A stretch of DNA of 64,000 nt, from positions 372,001 to 436,000 of the forward strand of contig CAVVOF010000004.1 in assembly GCA_963749905.1 (NCBI GenBank). The letters are read 5' to 3'. The position numbers and the translations under genes were made by a program. The notes under the pieces were generated by a model. It made no database searches. It was not told where the DNA came from and saw only the letters and a list, made by a program, of their open reading frames with translations. Origin of the DNA: UBA10649 sp963749905 (GTDB lineage: Bacteria > Actinomycetota > Actinomycetes > S36-B12). The first letter of the stretch is position 1; every line of letters begins with the position of its first letter. Positions 9,157 to 16,391 of the stretch are shown here, piece by piece.

Positions 9157-10380
9157 TCAATGGCTCTCAGGACGCAGGCGAACCTCGGCCTGGCGGACCT
9201 CGTCGACTGTGCGCGCCCCGATCAGCTGCATCGTCGTGCGCACCTCCTTCTCGAGGATGTCGACCACTCGGCGCACACCGTCCTCGCCACCGGCCATCAG
9301 GCCGTAGAGGTACGCCCGCCCGATCAGGACCCCTCGAGCGCCGAACGCGAGCGCGGCCACGATGTCCGTGCCGCTCATGACACCGCCATCGAGATAGACC
9401 TCCACGCGATCGCCGACGGCCGACACCACCGTGGGCAGGAGCTCGAGCAGGGAGTTGCCCATGTCGGCCTGTCGACCCCCGTGGTTGGACAGCACGACCG
9501 CGTCGACGCCGAGGTCGGCGGCCAGGCACGCATCGTCGACGCTCTGGATCCCCTTGATCATGACCCTGCCGGACCAGCGGTCCCGGATCCACGCGACGTC
9601 GTGGCCGGTGATGCCGGGATCGAACAGGTGCGTCAGGAGGTCGCCGACGGTCCCGCCCGTCGTCGAGAGGCTCGCGAAGGCAAGGGGCTCGGTCGTGAGG
9701 ACGTCGAACCACCACCGCGGGTGCAGGGCCATCTCGGCCACGGTGCCGATCGTCAGCTGCGGCGGGATCGTGAGGCCGTTTCGCACCTCGCGCCGACGGA
9801 TCCCGCCGACCGCCGTGTCCACCGTCAGGATGAGGGTGTCGTAGCCACGGGCATCCGCCCGGTGCATCAGGTCCTCGGGCACGGAACGGTCCCGGTTGAC
9901 GTAGAGCTGGAACCAGCGCCGCGTGGCGGGGCTCGCGGCCGCAAGCTCCTCGATCGACGTCGTGCCCAGGGTGGACAGCCCGTAGGCGATGCCCTTCTCC
10001 GCCGCCACGCGCGCGACCGCCAGCTCCCCCTGCGTGTGCATCATGCGGGTGAACCCGGTCGGGGCGAGGAGGAAGGGCAGCGCATTGCGCTCGCCGAGGA
10101 CCTCTATCCCCAGATCGACGTCGGTCACGTCACGCATGACCCTCGGGGTGAACTCGACCCGGCGGAAGGCCTCACGGGCGCGGCGCAGGCTCGTCTCCGA
10201 CAGGGCGGCACCGTCGACGTAGTCGAACACGGCCCGAGGAGCCCGACGGAGCGCCAGTCGACGGACATCCCAGACGCTCGCACAGCGTGCCAGCCGTCGC
10301 TGCGTGGGGGACATCGACCGGTCGGGCAGGCCCACCAGCGACGTGATCTCCCTCGGCCTGGGCAGGCGCCGGGCGGCCAT
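9157..10380 (-). CDS. FMN-dependent alpha-hydroxy acid dehydrogenase (LldD family)
   Basis: The 407-residue TIM-barrel flavoprotein carries family landmarks: the early APTGFTRMMHTQGELAVARV segment, WFQLYVNRD, the catalytic His in VLSNHGGRQ near residue 299, and DGGVMSGTDIVAAL and GARGVLIGRAYLYG for FMN phosphate binding. Such enzymes oxidise L-2-hydroxyacids (lactate, mandelate, glycolate) to 2-oxoacids. It is the last gene of the six-gene operon starting at 14094, 4 bp after BKACE. Its substrate is probably a pathway-specific hydroxyacid rather than bulk lactate; that is inference. Confidence 0.85.
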   Translation of the reverse strand: MAARRLPRPREITSLVGLPDRSMSPTQRRLARCASVWDVRRLALRRAPRAVFDYVDGAALSETSLRRAREAFRRVEFTPRVMRDVTDVDLGIEVLGERNALPFLLAPTGFTRMMHTQGELAVARVAAEKGIAYGLSTLGTTSIEELAAASPATRRWFQLYVNRDRSVPEDLMHRADARGYDTLILTVDTAVGGIRRREVRNGLTIPPQLTIGTVAEMALHPRWWFDVLTTEPLAFASLSTTGGTVGDLLTHLFDPGITGHDVAWIRDRWSGRVMIKGIQSVDDACLAADLGVDAVVLSNHGGRQADMGNSLLELLPTVVSAVGDRVEVYLDGGVMSGTDIVAALAFGARGVLIGRAYLYGLMAGGEDGVRRVVDILEKEVRTTMQLIGARTVDEVRQAEVRLRPESH

Positions 10381-10384
10381 GTCG

Positions 10385-11200
10385 CTACCGGGCCGGCAAG
10401 CTGAGGATCTGCTCGGTCTCGTCGACCGAGGCGACGGTCAGGTCCATGGCGCGCGCGAGATCGGCGGCGCGCTTGACGAGGGGAGTGTTGCCACGCGCCA
10501 GCTCGCCCTTGCGCACGTACAGCGTGTCCTCCAGGCCGGCGCGCGCGTTGCCGCCGAGGGCCAGGCCGATCGCGGTGAGCTCCAGGTTCGCCTTGCCGAT
10601 CGCGATGATCTGCCAGACGCAGTCATCCGGCAGCCGGTCCACCATCATGACGAGGTTCTCCGGGGAGGCCGATGCGCCGCCCCGCACGCCCAGGACGATC
10701 GAGAACTGCAGAGGAGTGGCCAGCAGGCCCTCCTCGTACAGCCGGATGCAGGCGTCCAGGTGACCGGTGTCGTAGACCTCGAGCTCGGGCTTGACGTCGA
10801 GTTCGCGCATCCGTGCGGCCAGGCGGCGGACACCGTCCGGCGGGTTGCGGAACTCGCCCATGCCGAAGCTCATGGTGCACGGGTTCAGCGTGGCCATGCG
10901 AGGGCGCAGTTCGACGAGCTTCTCCCGCTCCTCGAACGGCACGCTCAGCCCGACGCCCGTGGAGAGCTGGATGTGGATCGGGCACCTCTCCTCGATGAGG
11001 TCCATCGTGCGACGGGCGATGCCGAGGTCGGCCGTCGGACGCTGGTTCTCGTCCCGCAGGTGGATGTGCGCCACCGAGGCACCCTCGAGGTACGCCTCAT
11101 GGACGGCGTTGGCGATCTCCATGGGCGAGGTGGGCAGGTCCGGGTTGTCCGCCTTGGTGGCGATCGGTCCGGTGGTGGCGACGGTGAGGACGACGCCCAT
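10385..11200 (-). CDS. BKACE (beta-keto acid cleavage enzyme, DUF849)
   Basis: The 271-residue TIM barrel has the family N-terminus VATTGPIATKADNPDLPTSP, the zinc-binding H45 and H47 in VAHIHLRDE, QLSTGVGLSVPFEER near 95-110 and GGNARAGLEDTLYV near 230. BKACE enzymes condense a beta-keto acid with acetyl-CoA and release acetoacetate plus a new acyl-CoA. The first residues overlap the cupin stop as TGATG. The operon carries three possible hydroxyl-oxidising enzymes that could make the beta-keto substrate, and an acetoacetyl-CoA synthetase lies nearby. The exact substrate is unknown. Confidence 0.88.
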   Translation of the reverse strand: MGVVLTVATTGPIATKADNPDLPTSPMEIANAVHEAYLEGASVAHIHLRDENQRPTADLGIARRTMDLIEERCPIHIQLSTGVGLSVPFEEREKLVELRPRMATLNPCTMSFGMGEFRNPPDGVRRLAARMRELDVKPELEVYDTGHLDACIRLYEEGLLATPLQFSIVLGVRGGASASPENLVMMVDRLPDDCVWQIIAIGKANLELTAIGLALGGNARAGLEDTLYVRKGELARGNTPLVKRAADLARAMDLTVASVDETEQILSLPAR

Positions 11201-11544
11201 CAGGAGGCCTTGGGATTCGCGATCGCCACCGCCAGGACGGCATCCGAGTCGGACTCGTTCACCAACTCGCGGTGATCACCCTTCACGAAGTGCACGGAGT
11301 CGTACTGGCCCAGCTGCTGGCTCTCGCCGTTCGCACGCAGCACGAACTCGCCTGTCACCACGAAGTAGATGGACTCGCCGACGATGTCCGACGGGCCGGC
11401 CTTGGAGCCGGGCGGGTAGACCGAGAGCCCCATCCAGAAGCCCTCGGTCGGACCAACCTCCATGCCCTGCAGCCGTCGCGTGTCCACGCCGGTATGGAAC
11501 GGCGCGTCGTAGGGCACCGCATCCGCATGCTTGGTGACGTGCAT
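11200..11544 (-). CDS. Small cupin-domain protein
   Basis: The 114-residue single-domain cupin has GESIYFVVTGEFVLRANGESQ and LGQYDSVHFVKGDHRELVNES, matching the two cupin motifs, though with few of the usual metal-binding histidines (one in VHFVKGDH). It could be an isomerase, a small hydrolase-like cupin or a binding protein. The ATG at 11544 follows the cyclase stop by one base, and its own stop overlaps the BKACE start. A longer N-terminus would lie inside the cyclase gene and was rejected. Confidence 0.7.
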   Translation of the reverse strand: MHVTKHADAVPYDAPFHTGVDTRRLQGMEVGPTEGFWMGLSVYPPGSKAGPSDIVGESIYFVVTGEFVLRANGESQQLGQYDSVHFVKGDHRELVNESDSDAVLAVAIANPKAS

Positions 11545-11545
11545 G

Positions 11546-12379
11546 TCAGTTGTTGCCCGTCTCGATGCGGTAGCTGCCACTCGGGTCGGTGATCGCGACG
11601 AGACGCACGATGCAGCCGTCGCCCCCGCGCCAGCGCCACGGGAAGGCGGCGAAGGTGACGCGCTTGCCGGTGACCTTGTCGACGTCGCCGCCGACGTTCT
11701 CGAACCCGTAGATGCCGTGGGTGAGGATCTCGCGATGGCAGGGCTCCCACAGGGCGAACTCGTCGGCGACCTTCTTGCCGGTCTCCTCCTCGTACTCCTT
11801 GCATGCCCACGGCAGCAGTCCGCCGGCGGCCTCGGCCGGGCCGTGCGGGCCGATTGCCGTCGCGAGCGGGTGGTCGAGGGCCTGCGTGTCGGTGCCGACG
11901 GCCTTGACGCCCTTGGACACGAACCACTCACCCGCCTCCTTGTAGAAGCCCGGGCTGTAGGCGTAGTACTCGGCGCTGTCCGCGTACTTGTGGTGCCAGC
12001 CGGTGTTGACGATGACGATGTCGCCGGGGCGCACGGGTGTCTTCTCCGCGGCCGCCTCGAGGTGCTCGGGCATGATCTTCTCCCACTTGCCCATCGGCAC
12101 GTCGAGCACGACGCCGGTGCCGAAGAAGGCGCTCAGCGGGATCTCGTCGAGCAGGGGCGTGCCCTCGACCACGTGACCGGGCGCGTCGATGTGCGTGCCC
12201 GAGTGCATGACTGTCGTGATCTTCTGGGTGAGCACGCGGCTCTTCGCCATGCCGTGCAGCCGCTCGATCTTCACGTCCTCGAAGTACGGCCAGCACGGCT
12301 GACCAAGACCCCACGAGTGGGACAGCTCCACGAACTCCAGCTGGGACTCGGCCTCGCCGAGGGGCCACGTGTACGTCAT
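11546..12379 (-). CDS. Cyclase / kynurenine-formamidase-like metal hydrolase
   Basis: The 277-residue protein carries the cyclase-family metal motif HSGTHIDAPGH (H63, D65, H69) and the downstream DIVIVNTGWHHKY and VGTDTQALDHPLA segments. The family includes kynurenine formamidase and other amide or lactone hydrolases. In this operon it probably hydrolyses an amide, lactone or activated intermediate on the way to the BKACE substrate. There is no kynureninase or other tryptophan-pathway gene nearby, so kynurenine formamidase as such is unlikely. Confidence 0.8.
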   Translation of the reverse strand: MTYTWPLGEAESQLEFVELSHSWGLGQPCWPYFEDVKIERLHGMAKSRVLTQKITTVMHSGTHIDAPGHVVEGTPLLDEIPLSAFFGTGVVLDVPMGKWEKIMPEHLEAAAEKTPVRPGDIVIVNTGWHHKYADSAEYYAYSPGFYKEAGEWFVSKGVKAVGTDTQALDHPLATAIGPHGPAEAAGGLLPWACKEYEEETGKKVADEFALWEPCHREILTHGIYGFENVGGDVDKVTGKRVTFAAFPWRWRGGDGCIVRLVAITDPSGSYRIETGNN

Positions 12380-12406
12380 CGATCGTTCCTTTCGGTCGGG
12401 TGCTGC

Positions 12407-13309
12407 TCAGTTCGAGGTGTTGGCAAGCTGCTTCTGAATGTGCGCCGACAGGCGCGCGGCGGCCGCGGCTCTGCTGCCTTCGGGCCAGTCGAGGAAGCCG
12501 TGTCCGGTCTTCGCCCCGAGGTCTCCCCGGGCCACGAGGTCGCGCAGGTAGGGGCTGGCGTGCGGCTCGCGGCAGATGCTCGGGAGGACGGCCTCGTGGA
12601 TGGCGAGGGTGAGGTCCAGTCCGACGTAGTCCGCGTTCTCGATCGGACCCATCTCCCCCAGGCGCAGGCCGATCGTGTTCTTGACGACGATGTCGACGGT
12701 CTCCGCATCGCACACGCCCTGGGCGACGAGATCGATGGCCTCGCGCCACAGCGCGTGCTGGAGCCGGTTGCCGACGAAGCCCGGCAGGTCCTTCTCCACC
12801 CGCACCGGGAGCTTGCCGATCGCGGACATGAGTTCGACCGTGCGATCCATGGTCTCGTCGGACGTGCGCTCCCCGCGCACGACCTCGACCAGCGGGATGA
12901 GGTCCGGAGGGTTCCAGAAGTGCGTGCCGACACAGCGGGAGCCATCGTCGACCTTCGCGGCGATCGCGGTGATCGGCAGCACGGAGGAGTTGGAGCAGAG
13001 GGTCGCGTCCGCGGTGGCCGCGCCCATGGCGGCAAACAGCTCCTGCTTGGCCGCGAGGTCCTCGACGATCGCCTCGATGACGAAATCGACCCCGGCAACT
13101 CCCTCGGCGACGGAGCCGGAGCCGTCGATGACGCCCTCGGGAGCCATGGCGTGCGCGTCCGCCAGCCCGGATGCGAGCACCTCGGGAGCCACCTCGATGA
13201 GGGTCACGGAATAGCCGGCTCGCGCCACCAGACCGGCCAGGCGACGACCCATGAGGCCGGCGCCGACGACGGCGACCGACCCCGTGGGGGCGGACGTGGG
13301 GCTCAGCAC
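12407..13309 (-). CDS. 3-hydroxyacyl-CoA dehydrogenase family protein
   Basis: The 300-residue protein shows the N-terminal NAD site VAVVGAGLMGRRLAG, the HADH catalytic-region motif GTHFWNPPDLIPLVEVV near 130 and a C-terminal helical domain (LPGFVGNRLQHALWREA). The HADH family includes L-carnitine dehydrogenase, which in other bacteria is paired with BKACE enzymes. Here it could oxidise a 3-hydroxy acid to the 3-keto acid cleaved by BKACE. The GTG start at 13309 overlaps the upstream SDR stop (13303), fitting translational coupling; the next in-frame alternative would truncate the dinucleotide fold. Confidence 0.82.
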   Translation of the reverse strand: MLSPTSAPTGSVAVVGAGLMGRRLAGLVARAGYSVTLIEVAPEVLASGLADAHAMAPEGVIDGSGSVAEGVAGVDFVIEAIVEDLAAKQELFAAMGAATADATLCSNSSVLPITAIAAKVDDGSRCVGTHFWNPPDLIPLVEVVRGERTSDETMDRTVELMSAIGKLPVRVEKDLPGFVGNRLQHALWREAIDLVAQGVCDAETVDIVVKNTIGLRLGEMGPIENADYVGLDLTLAIHEAVLPSICREPHASPYLRDLVARGDLGAKTGHGFLDWPEGSRAAAAARLSAHIQKQLANTSN

Positions 13310-14094
13310 GCCGTGTAGCCGCCGTCGAGGTAGAGCACCTGGCCCGTGACGAAGGTGGAGGCGTCGCTGAGCAGGTACTGGAGGGCGCCGACGAAGTCCT
13401 CGGGCTCTGCGAACCGCTTCAGCGGGATCCGGGCGAACATGGCCTCGCGGGTGGCCCTGCCCTTCTCGTCGTCGGCATACATCCACGCGGTGAGCTCGGA
13501 TCGGAAGACGGTGGGGGCGAGGACGTTGACGCGGATGCCGCTCGGGCCCCACTCGGCGGCCAGAGTCTTGCCGAGGAGGTCGACGGCTGCCTTGGACGGG
13601 CAGTAGGCCGAGTAGCCCGCCGGGTGGCCGAGCTTGCCGCGCGTCGACGAGACGAGGACGACGGATCCGCCGTCGCCCTGCTCGAGGAGCACCCGGCCCG
13701 CCGCCTGGCACATGAGCCAGGAGCCGCGGACGTTGGCGTCCATGACCGACTCCCAGTCCTCGACGGACTGCTCCACGATGGGGGCGACCTTGTTCATGCC
13801 GGAGGCGACGAGCATGCCGTCGACGCGACCGAAGGCGTCCACGGCCGCGGCGATGATGGCCGCCGCGTCGTCCGGGGTGTCGGGGCGATGCGGGGCGATG
13901 GCCACGTGGCCGTCGAGCGCGGGATCGGCTGCGATCTCCTCGAGCGCGGCCACGTTGCCGCCGGCCAGCGTGATGCTCGCCCCGGCGGCGCCCAGGCCCA
14001 GCGCGGCCTCCTTGCCCATCGCACCGGACGCACCGGTGATGACCAGTGACCGGCCGACGAGGCTGAACCGGGCGGTGGGATCGGTGACGGTCAT
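13303..14094 (-). CDS. SDR-family oxidoreductase (first gene of BKACE operon)
   Basis: The 263-residue classical short-chain dehydrogenase has the NAD(P) motif ITGASGAMGKEA near the start, the NVRGSWLM segment, and the active-site YSAYCPSK near residue 165, ending GGYTAC. It probably oxidises or reduces a hydroxy or keto intermediate of the operon's pathway. ATG 14094 is chosen because a TAGCGT -10 box ends only 7 bases upstream, predicting a leaderless mRNA; an upstream in-frame Met would lie before that promoter. Confidence 0.85.
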   Translation of the reverse strand: MTVTDPTARFSLVGRSLVITGASGAMGKEAALGLGAAGASITLAGGNVAALEEIAADPALDGHVAIAPHRPDTPDDAAAIIAAAVDAFGRVDGMLVASGMNKVAPIVEQSVEDWESVMDANVRGSWLMCQAAGRVLLEQGDGGSVVLVSSTRGKLGHPAGYSAYCPSKAAVDLLGKTLAAEWGPSGIRVNVLAPTVFRSELTAWMYADDEKGRATREAMFARIPLKRFAEPEDFVGALQYLLSDASTFVTGQVLYLDGGYTAC

Positions 14095-14101
14095 GACCGG
14101 G

Positions 14102-14130
14102 ACGCTAGGTCGTGGCACCCACGTCGTCAA
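14102..14130 (-). promoter_or_regulatory. Leaderless promoter of the SDR-BKACE operon
   Basis: Read on the minus strand, TTGACG (14130-14125) and TAGCGT (14107-14102) are separated by exactly 17 bp. The start codon begins 7 bases after the -10 box, so transcription should begin at or next to the A of the ATG. A palindromic operator lies 4 bp upstream of the -35 box. Confidence 0.6.
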
Positions 14131-14134
14131 GGCC

Positions 14135-14155
14135 TTCTCCCGTATTGCGGGAGAA
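14135..14155. promoter_or_regulatory. Perfect palindromic operator, candidate IclR site
   Basis: TTCTCCCG and CGGGAGAA form perfect 8-bp arms around TATTG. Arm content and spacing match the palindromes before the IclR gene at 6581-6616. Its place directly upstream of the -35 box suits an activator, or a repressor blocking polymerase access. Confidence 0.6.
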
Positions 14156-14378
14156 ATTTCTTGCATTTCGGGAATTGCTCCTCGCGTGAGTGACATCGAG
14201 GGGGCCTCGCCAACGCCCGCAGGGGGTCCTTCGCCGGCCGGGGCGTCGTTGCCGGCCATCCGACGATGGGCATCGGCATCGCATGTGGGTGGATGTCGAT
14301 CGCCGGCTCGCCGCGTGACTCCAGGTGCCTGTCCGGGTCAGCGGCGGTCGATCGTCACCGGGCGTGCCGTCGGCGGCC

Positions 14379-14705
14379 CTAGCTCGGCGGTGGCACCCAG
14401 AAGGTGAAGATCGTCAGGCCCACGCCGATCGCGCCCAGGGTGATCACGTCCACCTTGCGAGAGCGGACCACCAGCATCCCGGCGTCTTCATCCGGCAGCA
14501 GCAGCCGGAGGAAGGCGGCCAGCAGCACGCTGGCGGAGAGCACGATCGAGCCGCGTCGGAAGTTGTCCAGGGCCACCAGCACCATCGCGACGACCACCCC
14601 GGCGAGCACGAGGGTGATCGGCCACTCGCTCCACCATCGACGACGGGAGCGCGGGCGCAGGTGGAGGACGTCCGCCGAGACGTCGTCGTCCGCGGGCTCG
14701 GTCAT
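14379..14705 (-). CDS. DUF3017 membrane protein
   Basis: The 108-residue protein has a charged N-terminus (MTEPADDDVSADVLHLRP) and three hydrophobic segments: ITLVLAGVVVAMVLVAL, SIVLSASVLLAAFLRLLL and VITLGAIGVGLTIFTFW. This matches DUF3017, an actinobacterial family usually encoded right after folD. Here folD is about 22.7 kb away at 37414, with the catabolic cluster between them. ATG 14705 is preferred over an upstream Met because the extra residues (WTQWQDGW) look unlike the family start. Function is unknown. Confidence 0.7.
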   Translation of the reverse strand: MTEPADDDVSADVLHLRPRSRRRWWSEWPITLVLAGVVVAMVLVALDNFRRGSIVLSASVLLAAFLRLLLPDEDAGMLVVRSRKVDVITLGAIGVGLTIFTFWVPPPS

Positions 14706-14763
14706 CCAGCCATCCTGCCATTGAGTCCACACCCCTGCCCGCCCCCGAGCTCATCCCCACGTT

Positions 14764-14781
14764 TGTCCCGGATACCGGGCG
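14764..14781. repeat. 18-bp repeat at left edge of the catabolic cluster
   Basis: The sequence TGTCCCGGATACCGGGCG is identical, in the same orientation, to 37368-37385 at the other side of the cluster. Its core CCCGGATACCGGG is palindromic and fits the CCCG-N5-CGGG pattern of the candidate IclR sites. It could be a shared operator or a duplicated junction sequence. Confidence 0.5.
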
Positions 14782-14825
14782 AGATCTGCGAAGACGACCC
14801 CCGCGACCCCCTTCTTCGCCGATCT

Positions 14826-14842
14826 CTCCCGGTATGCGGGAA
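14826..14842. promoter_or_regulatory. CCCG-N5-CGGG palindrome between lhgO and DUF3017
   Basis: The core CCCGGTATGCGGG (14828-14840) with flanking TCT and AA resembles the palindromes at 6581 and 14135. It lies 14 bp after the lhgO stop and about 120 bp before the DUF3017 start. It may be a regulator site for DUF3017 or a weak terminator stem. Confidence 0.35.
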
Positions 14843-14856
14843 AACGTGAGGGAGGT

Positions 14857-16059
14857 TCAGCGCAGGTCCATGCCATCGACGATGTGCTCGGCCATCGCGA
14901 GGGCCGACGTCCAACCGGGCGACACCGCATTGAGCACGTGCGTCGACCGTTCGCCCGGCCGAACCACGAAGTCCATCTCAAGCTGCCGCGCTCGCACGTC
15001 GAAAAGCTGGGCCCGGATCCCCGGGCGGCCCCGGGTGCGGAAGTCCTCCGCCCGGACCGACGGCACCAGCCGAGCGGCCTCCGCGACCAGGTGGCGGCGC
15101 CGGTGCTTGGGCAGCTCCGACCGCACCAGCGCCACAGCGTCATGGTGCGGGCTGGCCAGGAACTGCGGCAGCAGCACGGCCGTGTCCCGGATCTCCCCGG
15201 CGGAGGCGTGGGCGAGCCCGCCGTACGACTCACGCCAGAGCGCGGGGATCGCCGTCGGGCCGATCTTTGCTCGACCGTCCACCGCGACGGTCAGGTGCGT
15301 GCCCAGGAACGGGTTCCGTGCATCGGGCACGGGATACACGTGCCGTCGCAGCCGGCCCGCGGGCCAGTTGCCGTACCAGTACAGGCCCTTGAAGGCGAGC
15401 ATCCGGTACTCCTCCCCCACCCCGAACCAGCGCGCGACGACGTCCGCCTGCAGTCCCGCCGAGTTGACCAGGTGTCCCACGTCCACACGGCCCGCAGACG
15501 TGCGCACCCACCCAGGTCCCGCGTCCACGACGGGTGTGCCGAGCTCGATCCGGCCCCCGCGTTCGCGCACCCGGTCCGCGAGCGCCTCGACCACTGCCAC
15601 CGGGTCTGCCGATCCGGTTGTCGGGGACCACAGCGCCTGCTCGACGGTTCGGGCGAGCGGCTCGAGCTCGGCCAGCCCACGCTCGTCTACGAGTTCCAGC
15701 GGGACGGCATTGGCCTGCCCGCGACGCTGGAGCTCCGCGAGCGCCGGCAGCTCGTCAGCTGACCGGGTGACCACGACCTTGCCGGTGTCCCGCACCGGGA
15801 CGCCACGCTCCGCGCAGAACTCTCGCAGCATGACGTTGCCGCGGCGGGTCAGCCGAGCCTTCAGGGAGTCCGGCGAGTAGTAGAAGCCGGCGTGCAGCAC
15901 CCCGCTGTTGCGACCCGAGGCGTGTGCGGCGAGACGGTCCTCCTTGTCGAGGACGACGACGCCGGTGCCGGGATGGCGCTGCAGCAGTGCATCCGCGATG
16001 GCCAGGCCGACGATCCCCCCGCCCACGACCACGACGTCAGTCGGGTTCACGGCCGTCAT
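14857..16059 (-). CDS. lhgO: L-2-hydroxyglutarate dehydrogenase/oxidase family (LhgO-like)
   Basis: The 400-residue DAO-fold flavoprotein opens with VVVVGGGIVGLAIADALLQ, then AAHASGRNSGVLHAGFYYSP, a signature of LhgO enzymes, and ends with VLNAVSPGWTSALAMAEHI. LhgO oxidises L-2-hydroxyglutarate to 2-oxoglutarate, passing electrons to the quinone pool. It is the last gene of the long cluster operon, 2 bp after the YciI gene. In this setting the substrate may be another 2-hydroxyacid. ATG 16059 (MTAVNPTD) is preferred over upstream codons inside the YciI gene. Confidence 0.82.
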   Translation of the reverse strand: MTAVNPTDVVVVGGGIVGLAIADALLQRHPGTGVVVLDKEDRLAAHASGRNSGVLHAGFYYSPDSLKARLTRRGNVMLREFCAERGVPVRDTGKVVVTRSADELPALAELQRRGQANAVPLELVDERGLAELEPLARTVEQALWSPTTGSADPVAVVEALADRVRERGGRIELGTPVVDAGPGWVRTSAGRVDVGHLVNSAGLQADVVARWFGVGEEYRMLAFKGLYWYGNWPAGRLRRHVYPVPDARNPFLGTHLTVAVDGRAKIGPTAIPALWRESYGGLAHASAGEIRDTAVLLPQFLASPHHDAVALVRSELPKHRRRHLVAEAARLVPSVRAEDFRTRGRPGIRAQLFDVRARQLEMDFVVRPGERSTHVLNAVSPGWTSALAMAEHIVDGMDLR

Positions 16060-16061
16060 GC

Positions 16062-16391
16062 CTACGCCGTGGCCAGCCGTTCGCGAGAGGCGAATAGGTC
16101 GAACTCGGGGCTGCGCCACGGGAAGTGCGTCGGAGTTAAGCCGATCACGCGATACTCGGCGACACCCTCAATGGCGAACGGGTCGCTTGCGACGAACGCC
16201 TCCGCCGCCTCCTGGCTCGCCGCGCGGAAGCACAGCACACCGCCGTCGGGGGGGTTCTGGCGTCCGGAGAAGAGCATGATCCCGGCGTCGTACGCGGCCT
16301 TGGACCATGCGCGATGCTCAACCAGGTGGTCGAGGATCTCGTCGGGTCCTACGACGTACTCGGACAGCGCCACGTAGATCGACTCACTCAT
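16062..16391 (-). CDS. YciI-family protein
   Basis: The 109-residue protein has the YciI/ferredoxin-like fold pattern with the family His in LDHLVEHRAWSKAAYDAG, then GVLCFRAASQEAAEAFVASDPF. YciI-like proteins are small putative lyases or dehalogenase-like enzymes of uncertain function, with a His-Asp pair as likely active site (H26-type His and SDPF Asp). Its ATG overlaps the stop of the EboE-like gene as ATGA, so the pair is coupled and probably acts in the same pathway. Confidence 0.75.
   Translation of the reverse strand: MSESIYVALSEYVVGPDEILDHLVEHRAWSKAAYDAGIMLFSGRQNPPDGGVLCFRAASQEAAEAFVASDPFAIEGVAEYRVIGLTPTHFPWRSPEFDLFASRERLATA

Noticed and set aside
12407..13309. Assignment as L-carnitine dehydrogenase
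   Set aside because: BKACE plus an HADH-type enzyme recalls carnitine breakdown, but no betaine/carnitine transporter or thioesterase is present, so the substrate is left open.
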